Of a stretch of DNA of 64,000 nucleotides, positions 46,959-56,344 are shown piece by piece. The notes under the pieces are model-generated. The model worked only from the letters and a program-made list of their open reading frames with translations, was not told where the DNA came from and did not search any database. Made by a program: the position numbers and the translations under genes. Origin of the DNA: Saprospiraceae bacterium (lineage in GTDB: Bacteria > Bacteroidota > Bacteroidia > Chitinophagales > Saprospiraceae); the NCBI GenBank assembly GCA_016718205.1, contig JADKEB010000037.1, positions 62,001 to 126,000 of the forward strand, given 5' to 3'. How positions within the stretch are numbered: position 1 is the stretch's first letter; each line of letters begins with the position of its first letter.

Positions 46959-47564
46959 ATGAACAGAGTTCTAATATTGTCTATTTTCTTTGCCTCAACA
47001 GTTTTGATAGGACAGGGGAAAGCGATTCCTATCAATATTTCAATTTTTAACCAATCTACGGCTATCCCATTTACAAGGTTTTTATCAACACCTATCCACC
47101 CCGGACTTCAAGTGGGGACTGAATTCAAATATCAGGTTAAAGAAAATTCCCGACTTTTTCAGACAGCAAACATTAGTTATTTCTACCACAACTATCTGGC
47201 ACAAGGAATTGGTTTCAGTACAGAGTTCGGATATGAATACAGATTAAAATTTGGTCTATCAATTTCGGGACTTTTAGGTTTGGGTTATATGCACACATTT
47301 GCAACTACTGAAGAATTTACGTTTACTAATGGAAATTATGAAAGGAAAGCTGATAAAGGCAATGCAAAATTATATCCATCATTCTCCTTAGACATTGGCT
47401 ATTATCTTAAAATGGCCGACAATAACAGTCCAAAAATATTTATCCGATATCAATCTTGGGCAGAATATCCTTATTCTCCAGATTTTATTCCTATAATGAC
47501 ACATATCAATTTACATGTTGGGGCTAATTTTTTTATTTATTCAAAGTTGAATGAAAATAAATAA
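46959..47564 (+). CDS. Outer-membrane beta-barrel-like protein
   Basis: The 201-aa protein has a signal peptide (1-22) and alternating amphipathic strands (FQTANISYFYHNYLAQGIGF, LKFGLSISGLLGLGYMH) ending in an aromatic-rich last strand. It overlaps the start of the serine hydrolase gene by 14 bases, so both are made together. Family unknown. Confidence 0.75.
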   Translation: MNRVLILSIFFASTVLIGQGKAIPINISIFNQSTAIPFTRFLSTPIHPGLQVGTEFKYQVKENSRLFQTANISYFYHNYLAQGIGFSTEFGYEYRLKFGLSISGLLGLGYMHTFATTEEFTFTNGNYERKADKGNAKLYPSFSLDIGYYLKMADNNSPKIFIRYQSWAEYPYSPDFIPIMTHINLHVGANFFIYSKLNENK

Positions 47565-48738
47565 GACAATATATCTTATCCTTTCTGTATTTTTGCTAAA
47601 CTCTTGTAGTGAAGGTGAAGATATAAATCCTATGTTTTATAACTGCAATTTCAATTTTGTCGACAGCAGTTCTGTAAATCCAAAAAACCATACATACAAG
47701 ACATTACTAAATGATATTACTTCAAGTGGTGTTGTTGGGGTTACGATGTCTGTCTTTTGTACTCAATCCGGTATGTGGGTGGGTTCAAGTGGAAAAGCAG
47801 ATTTGCATAACAACATTGATATGCAGTCTTGCAATATTTCACGAGTAGGCTCTACCGTAAAAATGTTTACTGCAACCACTATTTTAAAACTGATGGAAGA
47901 AGGTAAGTTAAATTTGGATGACAAAATTTCATCCTATTTACAAGGAAATGAAATAGAGAAAATTGAAAATACTGACAAAGCAACTATCAGACAACTACTT
48001 CAGCATTCAAGCGGCATGTACAACTATATTCAAAATTTGAAATTTCAAACCGCTTCCCTCAATGACTTCATCAGAGTATGGAAACCCAATGACTTATTAA
48101 AATATGCTTACAATCAAGAGGCTTATTTTCAACCTGGAAACGATGTGCAATACTCAAATACAGGATACATATTACTCGGGATGTTGATTGAAAAAATTGA
48201 AGGTAAACCTTTCTACAAAGTCTTTGAAGACAAAATATTCAACCCTCTTGGTTTGAAAATGACAAAGTTTGCTGCCGAAGATCATATTCCATATGCAACA
48301 GTAAGAGGATATATTGATATGTATAATAACAAACAAGTTGTAGAAAGCACTTACTTTAGCGGTTGGGATTATTACACAGCTGATGGTAGGTTAATTTCAA
48401 ATCCTTATGATATGAATGTTTTTTTTAGGGCTTTAATGAATGGACAACTTATTAACTCAAACTCATTGAATCAAATGCTGACATTTAAAATGCCGAAAGA
48501 GTTGGACCAAGAGTTTTTCCCATTAGCTTATGGATTAGGTATTTTCAAAATCGAAACCGACAAAGGCATTGCCTATATGCACAGTGGAGACGCTGTTGGG
48601 TATTATGCAAATATGCTTTATTTCCCTGCAGATAGCACCTCTATAGTATACGCTGTAAACAGCAACTATGGGAAGATAGATCAATTTGTATCTACAAAAG
48701 AAGCAATGGAAAAAATAATCTCCACAATAAAACAATAA
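47551..48738 (+). CDS. Lipid-anchored serine hydrolase (class C beta-lactamase fold)
   Basis: The 395-aa protein has a lipoprotein signal (FLLNSC, Cys19) and the catalytic Ser-x-x-Lys motif STVK (101-104), YSN (201-203) and HSG (344-346). These are the three active-site motifs of the class C/DD-peptidase fold. It may cut peptides, D-Ala bonds or esters; resistance cannot be claimed. Confidence 0.9.
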   Translation: MKINKTIYLILSVFLLNSCSEGEDINPMFYNCNFNFVDSSSVNPKNHTYKTLLNDITSSGVVGVTMSVFCTQSGMWVGSSGKADLHNNIDMQSCNISRVGSTVKMFTATTILKLMEEGKLNLDDKISSYLQGNEIEKIENTDKATIRQLLQHSSGMYNYIQNLKFQTASLNDFIRVWKPNDLLKYAYNQEAYFQPGNDVQYSNTGYILLGMLIEKIEGKPFYKVFEDKIFNPLGLKMTKFAAEDHIPYATVRGYIDMYNNKQVVESTYFSGWDYYTADGRLISNPYDMNVFFRALMNGQLINSNSLNQMLTFKMPKELDQEFFPLAYGLGIFKIETDKGIAYMHSGDAVGYYANMLYFPADSTSIVYAVNSNYGKIDQFVSTKEAMEKIISTIKQ

Positions 48739-48773
48739 TAATTGTCTTAAAACATTTATAAACGTTATTTGGT

Positions 48774-49032
48774 ATGGTAAAAGTAAATCTTCAAGAAAAA
48801 TTTAACTTCGCCAATTCTGCACCATTTATTTATTAACAGAGCCTTAAAGATGGAATATCGTGATAAAGTTATAATAGTAAATGAAAATGAATTTTTAATA
48901 GTACCCAAAGGAGTAGAACATAAACCTGTGGCAGATGCAGAAGTGTTAGTCATGCTTTTTGAGCCAGTGACAACTATTAATACAGGAAATGTAAAAGGGG
49001 AATTGACAAAAGAAAAGTTAGAAAAAATATGA
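48774..49032 (+). pseudogene. Cupin-domain protein remnant, middle lost
   Basis: An ATG at 48774 gives MVKVNLQEKFNFANSA and a stop at codon 21. In another frame from 48847 the end of a small cupin follows (NEFLIVPKGVEHKPVAD, VMLFEPVTTINTGNV). The central strands with the first metal-binding histidines are missing. The last bases overlap the start of the next gene (ATGA). Confidence 0.75.
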
Positions 49033-49538
49033 GTAATATTTTGCCAACAAAATTGACTGGAAGTAAATTGGCCTTGTTGAGCGAATACAGGAAGGCGATT
49101 GATGAACTTATTGCTATCATCCAAACCATCTCCAGCATTGAATTACATACCATTATAGATACAGAGACCAATGATGACGATTGTAGATCCATTCAAACTA
49201 TCTTATCACATGTGGTTTGTTCGGGATTTGGATATATTATTTACGTTGAAAATTGGGTAGGTTTAATGAAAGAAAGGCCGGAAAAGAGATATCATACTTT
49301 CGTTCAACAATACATTGAAGATTTGAATATAATGTATGAATATTCGTTGAATTTTTTTCAAAATCATCCGACTCTTGAAATGGAACAGATAGATAATGAC
49401 CAAAAAATAAAAGTAAATTGGGGGCAATGTTATGATGTAGAACAATTAATGGAACACGCCATTGTACATGTGTTACGTCATAGGAGACAAATCGAAAAAT
49501 TTAAAGAACGCCTAAATTATATTACAAGTAATACCTAA
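49029..49538 (+). CDS. DinB-like four-helix protein
   Basis: The 169-aa protein is four-helical with a histidine near 67 (TILSHVVCSG) and a late HAIVHVLRHRRQIEKF block, the metal-site pattern of DinB/YfiT proteins. These thiol- or metal-dependent enzymes are mostly uncharacterised. It starts at the stop of the cupin remnant. Confidence 0.82.
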   Translation: MSNILPTKLTGSKLALLSEYRKAIDELIAIIQTISSIELHTIIDTETNDDDCRSIQTILSHVVCSGFGYIIYVENWVGLMKERPEKRYHTFVQQYIEDLNIMYEYSLNFFQNHPTLEMEQIDNDQKIKVNWGQCYDVEQLMEHAIVHVLRHRRQIEKFKERLNYITSNT

Positions 49539-49541
49539 ATA

Positions 49542-49961
49542 TTGAAAATGAAGATCCATACCACAAATTATTTCAACACTTTTATCGAAATAGCCGACGA
49601 TTGTCCTATCTCAAATGGTGAAATTCCACCTTTAAAAGCAGAAAATCGGACAGTTGCAAACATTCAGTTTGATTTGGTTAGCCAAAATCCTTACAAATTT
49701 ACTTCGGACGACGTACTATTTCAAGTATATGCGGACAAAAATGACCTGATAAATAGTGAATATGAAGCAGCGAGAATACAATTCTTTTCAAAAGGACAGC
49801 CTTGTTTTCGTGCGTCGCCATTGACAAAAAGATATGGTTGGGGAATTCACTATGACAAAGATGGAAAAATGGCCATTTATGGCGCAGATAGTGTTGAGTA
49901 CGAAAATTTTAAAAGAGACAATACCTTAAAGGTTATTAAAGCAATGAAATCAAGTAAATAA
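49542..49961 (+). CDS. DUF6157-type protein
   Basis: The 139-aa protein starts MKMKIHTTNYFNTFIEIADDC and ends ENFKRDNTLKVIKAMKSSK; both ends are typical of DUF6157. Function unknown. It lies 3 bases behind the DinB-like gene and is probably co-transcribed. Confidence 0.8.
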   Translation: MKMKIHTTNYFNTFIEIADDCPISNGEIPPLKAENRTVANIQFDLVSQNPYKFTSDDVLFQVYADKNDLINSEYEAARIQFFSKGQPCFRASPLTKRYGWGIHYDKDGKMAIYGADSVEYENFKRDNTLKVIKAMKSSK

Positions 49962-49982
49962 TATCTAAATCAAATATTTAGT

Positions 49983-50357
49983 ATGAAACCTAAAATTTTA
50001 AACGCCTTACTCATTGTAACATCACTTTTGGGATACTTGGAATGGAGCGGAGACAGCCATACTTTCCTATTTCAGGCAGAAGCTGAAATCCTACATAAAT
50101 TATTTACAAACCCTTCTTCGGTAGTTCATCCTTTTATATTGCTACCGCTCATAGGTCAAATTCTATTGCTCATCACATTATTTCAAAAATCACCAAGTAA
50201 AATTTTAACTTATGTAAGCATCGCCGGCTTGGGGCTATTATTGGGCTTTATGTTTATTATTGGCCTCATCAGCCTTAATTATAAGATTATAATCTCAACC
50301 ATTTCGTTTTTAGTAGTAGCAGTATTGACCATAATAAATTTAAGAAAACTAAAATAA
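49983..50357 (+). CDS. Small membrane protein
   Basis: The 124-aa protein has four hydrophobic helices (about 5-22, 48-64, 70-92, 97-115) with a short charged tail. Unrecognised family; part of the same strand cluster. Confidence 0.65.
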   Translation: MKPKILNALLIVTSLLGYLEWSGDSHTFLFQAEAEILHKLFTNPSSVVHPFILLPLIGQILLLITLFQKSPSKILTYVSIAGLGLLLGFMFIIGLISLNYKIIISTISFLVVAVLTIINLRKLK

Positions 50358-50364
50358 CAGGAAA

Positions 50365-50671
50365 ATGAAATTGGAACTGTAATCAGTTTCAAAGCTATTT
50401 CCTGACATTTAAATCAGGTGCAAGACTGGAAATCATGTCAATGCCCAATATCCCCGCCAATGCAAATGACACAGTCAAAACACAGCACAAAGGAATCATA
50501 CATTTGGCTTTTGGTGTGGATACCGTAAAAGATGTTGAAGAAAAAGCAAGTCAGTTGAGAGCGGATGGTTTTCCCATTTTAAGTGGCCCACGGATTACCG
50601 GTGATGGTTATTTCGAGTTTGAAACGCTGGATCTTGACAACAATCGTTTGGAAGTAACCACAAAATTGTAA
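50365..50671 (+). pseudogene. VOC/glyoxalase remnant, middle lost
   Basis: ATG 50365 gives MKLEL and a stop. From 50387 another frame continues the VOC fold (FQSYFLTFKSGARLEIM, KGIIHLAFGVDTVKDVEEKA) to a normal end at 50671. About 30-40 codons between the start and the second strand appear lost. Confidence 0.7.
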
Positions 50672-50679
50672 TAGGTAGT

Positions 50680-51396
50680 ATGAAAAAAGCCATCGTCATA
50701 GGTGCAACGTCAGGAATTGGACAAGGACTTGCTAAAATCTTAGCAAATAATAACTACGCAGTAGGCATAACAGGGAGACGAACAGAATTACTAAACGAAT
50801 TGAAAAATGAAAATCCTATCTCATTTTTTACAAAATCTTTTGACATTACAGACACCTTGACTGCATGTCAAAAACTGGAAGAGTTAATGACTGAACTTGG
50901 CGGACTTGATTTGCTTATTTTGAGTTCTGGTACTGGAGACTTACATGAAACATTGGACTTTGATATAGAACACCGTACTATTGCAACCAATGTTGTAGGT
51001 TTTACAAACATTTTGATTTGGGCATTCAATTTTTTTGAAAAACAGAAGTACGGACATTTAGTTGCGATTAGCTCGATCGCAGGACTTCGCGGAAATCGAC
51101 ATGCTCCATCATATAATGCAACAAAAGCATATCAGATAAATTTTTTAGAAGGACTACGTCAAAAAGCAAATAGACTGAATAGTCCAATTTTTATTACAGA
51201 TATAAGACCTGGTTTTGTGGATACTGACATGGCCAAAGGTGAAGGAAAATTTTGGGTAGCAACCGTTGACAAAGCGGCTCTGCAAATTTTTGAAGCAATA
51301 AAAAAGAAAAAAAGTATTGCTTATATTACCAAACGGTGGAAATTAATCGCCATTATTCTCCAGATGATTCCAAGCAAAATATATAATAAAATGTAG
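50680..51396 (+). CDS. Short-chain dehydrogenase/reductase
   Basis: The 238-aa protein has the cofactor motif GATSGIGQG (8-16), the catalytic serine region VAISSIAG and Tyr-Lys in APSYNATKAYQ. A charged ARG pair after the second strand (GRR) suggests NADP use. Substrate unknown. Confidence 0.92.
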   Translation: MKKAIVIGATSGIGQGLAKILANNNYAVGITGRRTELLNELKNENPISFFTKSFDITDTLTACQKLEELMTELGGLDLLILSSGTGDLHETLDFDIEHRTIATNVVGFTNILIWAFNFFEKQKYGHLVAISSIAGLRGNRHAPSYNATKAYQINFLEGLRQKANRLNSPIFITDIRPGFVDTDMAKGEGKFWVATVDKAALQIFEAIKKKKSIAYITKRWKLIAIILQMIPSKIYNKM

Positions 51397-51812
51397 CTCA
51401 GGGCACCATAGTTAAGAGTATGTTTAAATTTTTATGTTTGAGCGAAAGCGAGGAAATTTAATTTTGGACAAGATGACTGAATGGTCTCGTCTGTGACGAG
51501 AATTGAGTAAAATACTTTACTCAATAAAGAAGGAACTGCGAGCAGCTGCTCGCAGCGAATACTGAATATAGCCGGAAGCTCAAGCGTAGCTTGACACGGT
51601 ACGCCGAAAAATATAACGCATAATAAAATTAAATTTGCCGCTTGGAGCCAAATGATAAAAGTTTAAACATACTCTAAAGATGACCATTTGGATATTAAGA
51701 AGGTTTTGAATAATTTTTTTTTTCATAAAAGAACTAAAATCGGGTGCATAAATAAGTTATTAACCCTCTATGTGCAATATGTCTGTTTTTTTTTATACAA
51801 GAAAATACCTCT
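51397..51812. other. Intergenic region with element B
   Basis: Holds element B (51415-51675) and an AT-rich tail. No gene seen. Confidence 0.5.
51415..51675 (+). mobile_element. MITE-like element B
   Basis: The 261-bp element begins AGAGTATGTTTAAA and ends TTTAAACATACTCT (perfect 14-bp terminal inverted repeats). Inside are a 20-bp palindrome (51536-51555), a CTCGTCTGTGACGAG hairpin and another inverted repeat. No open frame. Element C is the inverted copy. Confidence 0.75.
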
Positions 51813-52115
51813 TCAAACAAAAAACTCCACTTTCCCGCATGCCGGACAAGCATACAACTGAAAAGTTTCTTTATTAACAAGGAGCTCAGCCAAGTCACCC
51901 AAAAATCCATATCTTGTCCCTTCATGAAGCTGTAATTTTCCACGATTTTCCATTTGTGTATTACATCTCAAGCAATTTATGATATTTTCAGTTTCTTTGT
52001 TGTCTATTGTATTATCATTCTGTAATCCAACTCCACCAAATTCATAATTACATTTCCAACAAATCTCAAAGTTTTCAATAACATCTGCAGAACAGTTAGG
52101 ACATGTTTTCATCAT
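51813..52115 (-). CDS. Double zinc-ribbon protein
   Basis: The 100-aa protein has several CxxC pairs: CPNC, CWKC, CLRC and CPAC. The pairs come in two ribbons (about 5-25 and 48-96). Such proteins bind zinc; no enzyme is attached. Function unknown. Confidence 0.8.
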   Translation of the reverse strand: MMKTCPNCSADVIENFEICWKCNYEFGGVGLQNDNTIDNKETENIINCLRCNTQMENRGKLQLHEGTRYGFLGDLAELLVNKETFQLYACPACGKVEFFV

Positions 52116-52224
52116 TTCAAGTTTATAATTCTACTTAAAACGCAGATATAAATTCTTTAGTTCCTTTTTTATAATGGATAAAATCATTTTACCGAAAGTA
52201 GTTAGATATTTCTCATGTTATAGC

Positions 52225-52443
52225 TTACTTTTTCCATACTACATTTACAAATGTTGCTTTGGAAAAATCTTCTCCATTTATTTTTGTTAAACCAGCGATA
52301 CCATGGGCCCTATCGCAAATCAAATTATCTTTGAATGTGCTAATCTTTTTATCAAGACAATCCGGAATAGAATTTTCTGATTCTGATTTGCTACAACTCA
52401 GGGTAAATAATAACGCAGTAAAAATTATAAGTATGTGTTTCAT
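52225..52443 (-). CDS. Short lipoprotein
   Basis: The 72-aa protein has a lipoprotein signal (LLFTLSC, Cys17) and a short mature part ending FVNVVWKK. It looks complete but is short; a truncated larger protein is possible. Unrecognised. Confidence 0.55.
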   Translation of the reverse strand: MKHILIIFTALLFTLSCSKSESENSIPDCLDKKISTFKDNLICDRAHGIAGLTKINGEDFSKATFVNVVWKK

Positions 52444-52739
52444 AAAATATAAATAAAGATGTTTCCTTATTTATTATAGACACCAATTAAACAGCATTGG
52501 TTGGTGTTTTTGTAATATTTATTTAGTTTTTATCAAATACTGTAAATTTGTCAAATTTCAAATTAATGAAGTCAAAGCCGTCATGATTCTGTGATTCCTA
52601 TCATATACTTTTTGAATTTACACTCATTTATGATTCAAAATTTTTAGAATTGAGTATCTTCACATCATATTTTGCCTATCTATACATAGTCATATTATTT
52701 TCAAGTATAAGGTTTTATATTTTGTTTGTCAATTTCGTT

Positions 52740-53162
52740 ATGTACCATAAATTCAACTCAATATCAATAAGCTGTTTTGTGTTGGTTATGTCTATTTTGA
52801 TCGCTTGTCAACCACCACAGGAAGAAAAAATATACAATAGGGAAAGGGATTACATCAAGCCAATACAAGGTAAAAATGAAAGTATTCCGCTTGAATTTGC
52901 CAAAAAGGGGGAAGCTCTGATCAGTTATTCAGATTGCTATATATGCCATAAAGAAGATAAGGAATCGACAGGACCGGCATTTGCTGATATAGCAAAAAGA
53001 TATCCGGCAAATAAAGTATATTTTGATTTGCTTGCCAACAAAATTATCATCGGCGGTCGTGGTACCTGGGGCACTCCTCTTATGGATCCACATCCTGAAT
53101 TATCATTTGATGATGCAAAGCTGATGGTATATTATATCATGTCATTAAAAAACCAGAAATAG
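52740..53162 (+). CDS. Lipid-anchored cytochrome c
   Basis: The 140-aa protein from ATG 52740 has a lipoprotein signal (LIAC, Cys23), a haem c site CYICH (66-70) and a probable distal Met115. An in-frame start 30 codons earlier would put a second hydrophobic segment ahead of the signal, so I use 52740. Confidence 0.85.
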   Translation: MYHKFNSISISCFVLVMSILIACQPPQEEKIYNRERDYIKPIQGKNESIPLEFAKKGEALISYSDCYICHKEDKESTGPAFADIAKRYPANKVYFDLLANKIIIGGRGTWGTPLMDPHPELSFDDAKLMVYYIMSLKNQK

Positions 53163-53420
53163 ACCCTTTTTTTACCAAGATTAGTTTTTTGCATTTTTTA
53201 TAAGTGAATGGAAGTCATTGATAGAAACTATTAACTATATGCTAACCTTTTGATAGGTATTTTTTACGAATTGAATTCGTTTTTTAATACGAATCAAAGC
53301 CATCAAGGTATTGTTCACACTTTTTCAAATGAGATTTTATTGAAAGTATGCTGAAACAATACGAAGCCTGGCAGGATTTCCATTTTTTCAAACTATTATT
53401 CAACCTTTAAAAATAAGATC

Positions 53421-53900
53421 ATGCCTTCAAATTTCATTTTATTGCTATTTGCTTTTTTAACATTGGGATGTATTTCCGTGCAAGCTCAGGAATTTAAATT
53501 CAAACGACATGAAGTGGACATCATCCCGGAATTCACCTACAATAGCCATCAGAAATTTACACTTTCACCTACATTGAGATATAGATATTTTTTCAGCAGC
53601 AAATTTGCCCTGCAGGCCAGGTATAATTATGATAGCTCCAAACACGATGCCGGTCTTTCTGGAATATACTTTTTCAGAGATGATCAAAAAGGACTTTTTA
53701 CGGGTTTAGGCGGACATTATGGTGGATTTTATGGACTACAGTTCACAGCAACTTTAGGTTACAGACATCAGATCAATAATAGATTTTTTGTTAATACTGA
53801 ATTGGATCTCAATTCCACCAGAATTGGTAATCTGTTATCGAAAAACAGAGGAAATCTTTTATATTTGCAACCAAGGGTAGGTATAGGAATAAGGTTTTAA
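53421..53900 (+). CDS. Small outer-membrane beta-barrel protein
   Basis: The 159-aa protein has a signal peptide (1-22, cut near SVQAQ) and alternating strands ending YLQPRVGIGIRF, the typical last barrel strand with a terminal Phe. Function unknown. Confidence 0.78.
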   Translation: MPSNFILLLFAFLTLGCISVQAQEFKFKRHEVDIIPEFTYNSHQKFTLSPTLRYRYFFSSKFALQARYNYDSSKHDAGLSGIYFFRDDQKGLFTGLGGHYGGFYGLQFTATLGYRHQINNRFFVNTELDLNSTRIGNLLSKNRGNLLYLQPRVGIGIRF

Positions 53901-54569
53901 GGTATGTTTACATTATAAATTCACTCCGAAAAGTCTTTGATAAAGTGAGATAGAAAAATATTTATTTCTACTGCATTGATAATCAAACATTTCCCAGTAG
54001 GGGAAGGAATAATAAATCAGAACTACTCCGGATAGGAAGAAGTGGAGCATCATAATTTGGATCAAAGTATCTCACATTATGTATCGCCAAAATAACATTT
54101 TTATACTCAAAATATATTGGTTTGCGAAAAATGGCTTAGAGTATGCTTAAACTTTTATTATTTGGCTCCAAGTGGCAAATTTTATTTTAGCCTGCGTTAT
54201 ATTTTTCGCCGTACCGCGTCAAGCTACGCTTGAACTTCCGGCTATATTCAGTATTCGCTGCGAGTAGCTGCTCGCAGTTCCTTCTTTATTGAGTAAAGTA
54301 TTTAAGTATTTTACTCAATTCTCGTCACAGACGAGACCATTCAGTCATCTTGTCCAAAATTAAATTTTCTCACTTTCACTCAAACATAAAAATTTAAACA
54401 TACTCTAACTAACACATTGATTTTGAGTAAGGACGAAGAGAAGCTTGTCTTTAAAGTAATTTATAATCAGGACATAGATCGTCCTGAACATCTATCGTCT
54501 TTATAATGAAGTCATAATTTTTCTCAAAAAAAAATTATCGTCGGTATAGCATGTACTCAACTCAGTACA
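53901..54569. other. Intergenic region with element C and debris
   Basis: Holds element C (54138-54406). Between 54420 and 54530 a short in-frame piece (LVFKVIYNQDIDRPEHLSSL) ends in two stops and looks like debris. Confidence 0.45.
54138..54406 (-). mobile_element. MITE-like element C, inverted copy of B
   Basis: The reverse complement matches element B along its whole length. The 8-bp difference (269 vs 261) is explained by a tandem duplication of AAATACTT in the central AT hairpin. Fewer than 20 other differences by eye. Flanked by TTA and TAA. Confidence 0.75.
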
Positions 54570-54786
54570 AAAACTCACTTTTAAAGAAATAATCACCAAA
54601 GATATCTGTGGCGCAGATAAAATCATCAGTAATATAGAGCCTGACGGTAAAAAAATACCTATCCTGATCAAAAAATATCTGAAACAAAATGCATCAGTCC
54701 TGGGTATAAATGTAGATGCATCGTTTAATGATGCCATAGAGGTACTTATGTATATAGATATTGGTAAGCTGAATTGTGAAAAGTAG
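54570..54786 (+). pseudogene. C-terminal remnant of a lysophospholipid acyltransferase
   Basis: The frame ending at 54786 reads TFKEIITKDICGADKIISNI, KIPILIKKYLKQNASVLGIN and DASFNDAIEVLMYIDIGKL. This is the end of the large Bacteroidota PlsC/haemolysin-type acyltransferase (about 600 aa). Only the last 70 residues remain. The matching N-terminal piece lies at 56832-57035. Confidence 0.8.
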
Positions 54787-54878
54787 GATAGATGATCAAT
54801 GTCATAATATTGAACCTTCTTAAGTCATACAGACCAATGATTTGAAACACTTAATTTTGTCTCTAATTAAAACCAAAG

Positions 54879-56342
54879 TTGATGATTGATATAAAAGCCA
54901 TAAAATCATCCTTAGAACTGCTTGAGAAAAATATGATTGAGGAAGAGTCCAAAAGAGCAGATGTTATAACCAGTCTCCATCCATCCAATCATATTTCAGC
55001 CCAAAATCTTATTCATTACTTATCCTTGAGAAGTATGGATATCAGAGAGCTGCAGGACAAGTTGCATATTTTGGGTTTATCAGCTCTTTCCAGTTCTGAA
55101 AGCCATATTAAAGCCCAGATCAAAGCTATCAACCAAAGATTAGGAAAAAAGTACACTGCTGATCAAAAAGATATCTGTGACTATGAGTGCAGTCAGGCAA
55201 GTATGAGGCAAAAGTCTTTGGCATTATTTGGTCAAAAGGAGATTGAAGCTCATCCTTCTGTCATGATCACTTTAGACAGTTCTTTTGCAGAAGATTATGC
55301 TGTAATAAAAAACTTGTTGCTCAATGGTATGAATATAGCCCGAATCAATTGTGCTCATGACGACGAATCTGTATGGGCCAGTATGATCAACAAAATAAAA
55401 AAGGCATGTCAAAAAACCGGTAAGCCATGCAAAATTTATATGGATTTGGCTGGACCAAAGATTAGAACAGAATTGATAGGCAAAGGACGAAAGAAAGGTG
55501 AGGTTAAAGTCAGAGTTGGAAAATTGATTTATCTGGCCAATTCCGACGAAGATTTGGATCCAAAAGACTTAATAATTAACCCCGGAGAGCCTGACTTAAT
55601 TTCTTTTCTGAAAAAAAACGACAGGGTATATTTTGATGATGGAATAGTAAGAGGTATCGTTGAAAAAGTTAAAAACAACATTGCAAAGGTCAGAATTACC
55701 AGGGTTTCATCTGCTAAAAAAGTGATAAAAAATGACAAAGGAATCAATTTTCCAGATTCTGAAATGGATATAGCCCCACTAACTGATTTTGACGTTTCAT
55801 GTCTTCCGTTCATATGCGAAAATGCAGATATAATCGGATACTCATTTGTCCGATACCCATCTGACCTGGCAAATTTAAGACAATTAATGGCTGACAATTA
55901 TGATCATCCACCTCATCTTGTCATAAAAATTGAAACACCTCAGGCCGTCAGACATTTACCTGAGTTGCTACTGGAAGGCATGAAAGACGAAACAGTTGGA
56001 GTCATGATCGCAAGAGGCGACTTGGCAGTGGAGATTGGGTTCGAACGTATGTCTGAAATTCAGGAAGAAATATTATGGATATGTGAGGCAGCGCATGTAC
56101 CTGTGATTTGGGCCACTCAGGTACTCGAAAATCTCAATAAATCGGGTCTTGCCACCCGTTCAGAAATCACCGATGCCGGCCATGCAACTCAGGCAGAATG
56201 CATTATGCTCAACAAAGGTGCTCATACCATAGAAGTACTTGAAATGATCAAAGACATCTCTCAGAGACAATCAGAACACAGAAGCAAAAAACGCTATACT
56301 TTCAGAACACTGAATATAGCCAGAGAATTTATTGACAAATGA
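54879..56342 (+). CDS. Pyruvate-kinase-like enzyme without the C domain
   Basis: The 487-aa protein has a helical N-terminal extension of about 125 residues, then the pyruvate kinase barrel plus B domain: ARINCAH (R155, N157), MDLAGPKIR (D189, K194, R196), VIKIETPQAV (K350, E352), IARGDLAVEI (D381) and ATQVLEN (T413). It ends at 487 just after the barrel, so the usual regulatory C domain is missing. Two potassium ligands of classical enzymes are changed (Ser to A159, Thr to L190), and the position known to control K+ need is Lys (K194). A TAATTTTG box lies at 54852-54859. Confidence 0.85.
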   Translation: MMIDIKAIKSSLELLEKNMIEEESKRADVITSLHPSNHISAQNLIHYLSLRSMDIRELQDKLHILGLSALSSSESHIKAQIKAINQRLGKKYTADQKDICDYECSQASMRQKSLALFGQKEIEAHPSVMITLDSSFAEDYAVIKNLLLNGMNIARINCAHDDESVWASMINKIKKACQKTGKPCKIYMDLAGPKIRTELIGKGRKKGEVKVRVGKLIYLANSDEDLDPKDLIINPGEPDLISFLKKNDRVYFDDGIVRGIVEKVKNNIAKVRITRVSSAKKVIKNDKGINFPDSEMDIAPLTDFDVSCLPFICENADIIGYSFVRYPSDLANLRQLMADNYDHPPHLVIKIETPQAVRHLPELLLEGMKDETVGVMIARGDLAVEIGFERMSEIQEEILWICEAAHVPVIWATQVLENLNKSGLATRSEITDAGHATQAECIMLNKGAHTIEVLEMIKDISQRQSEHRSKKRYTFRTLNIAREFIDK

Positions 56343-56344
56343 TA

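Noticed and set aside
47551..48738. Antibiotic-resistance beta-lactamase
   Set aside because: The class C fold is shared with many esterases and peptidases; the sequence alone does not show lactam hydrolysis.
51676..54137. Composite transposon formed by elements B and C
   Set aside because: No transposase or target-site duplication is visible for the whole unit; I keep only the observation that the copies are inverted and flank the module.
54501..54737. Minus-strand 78-codon frame
   Set aside because: It is the antisense of the acyltransferase remnant on the plus strand, which has clear family similarity.
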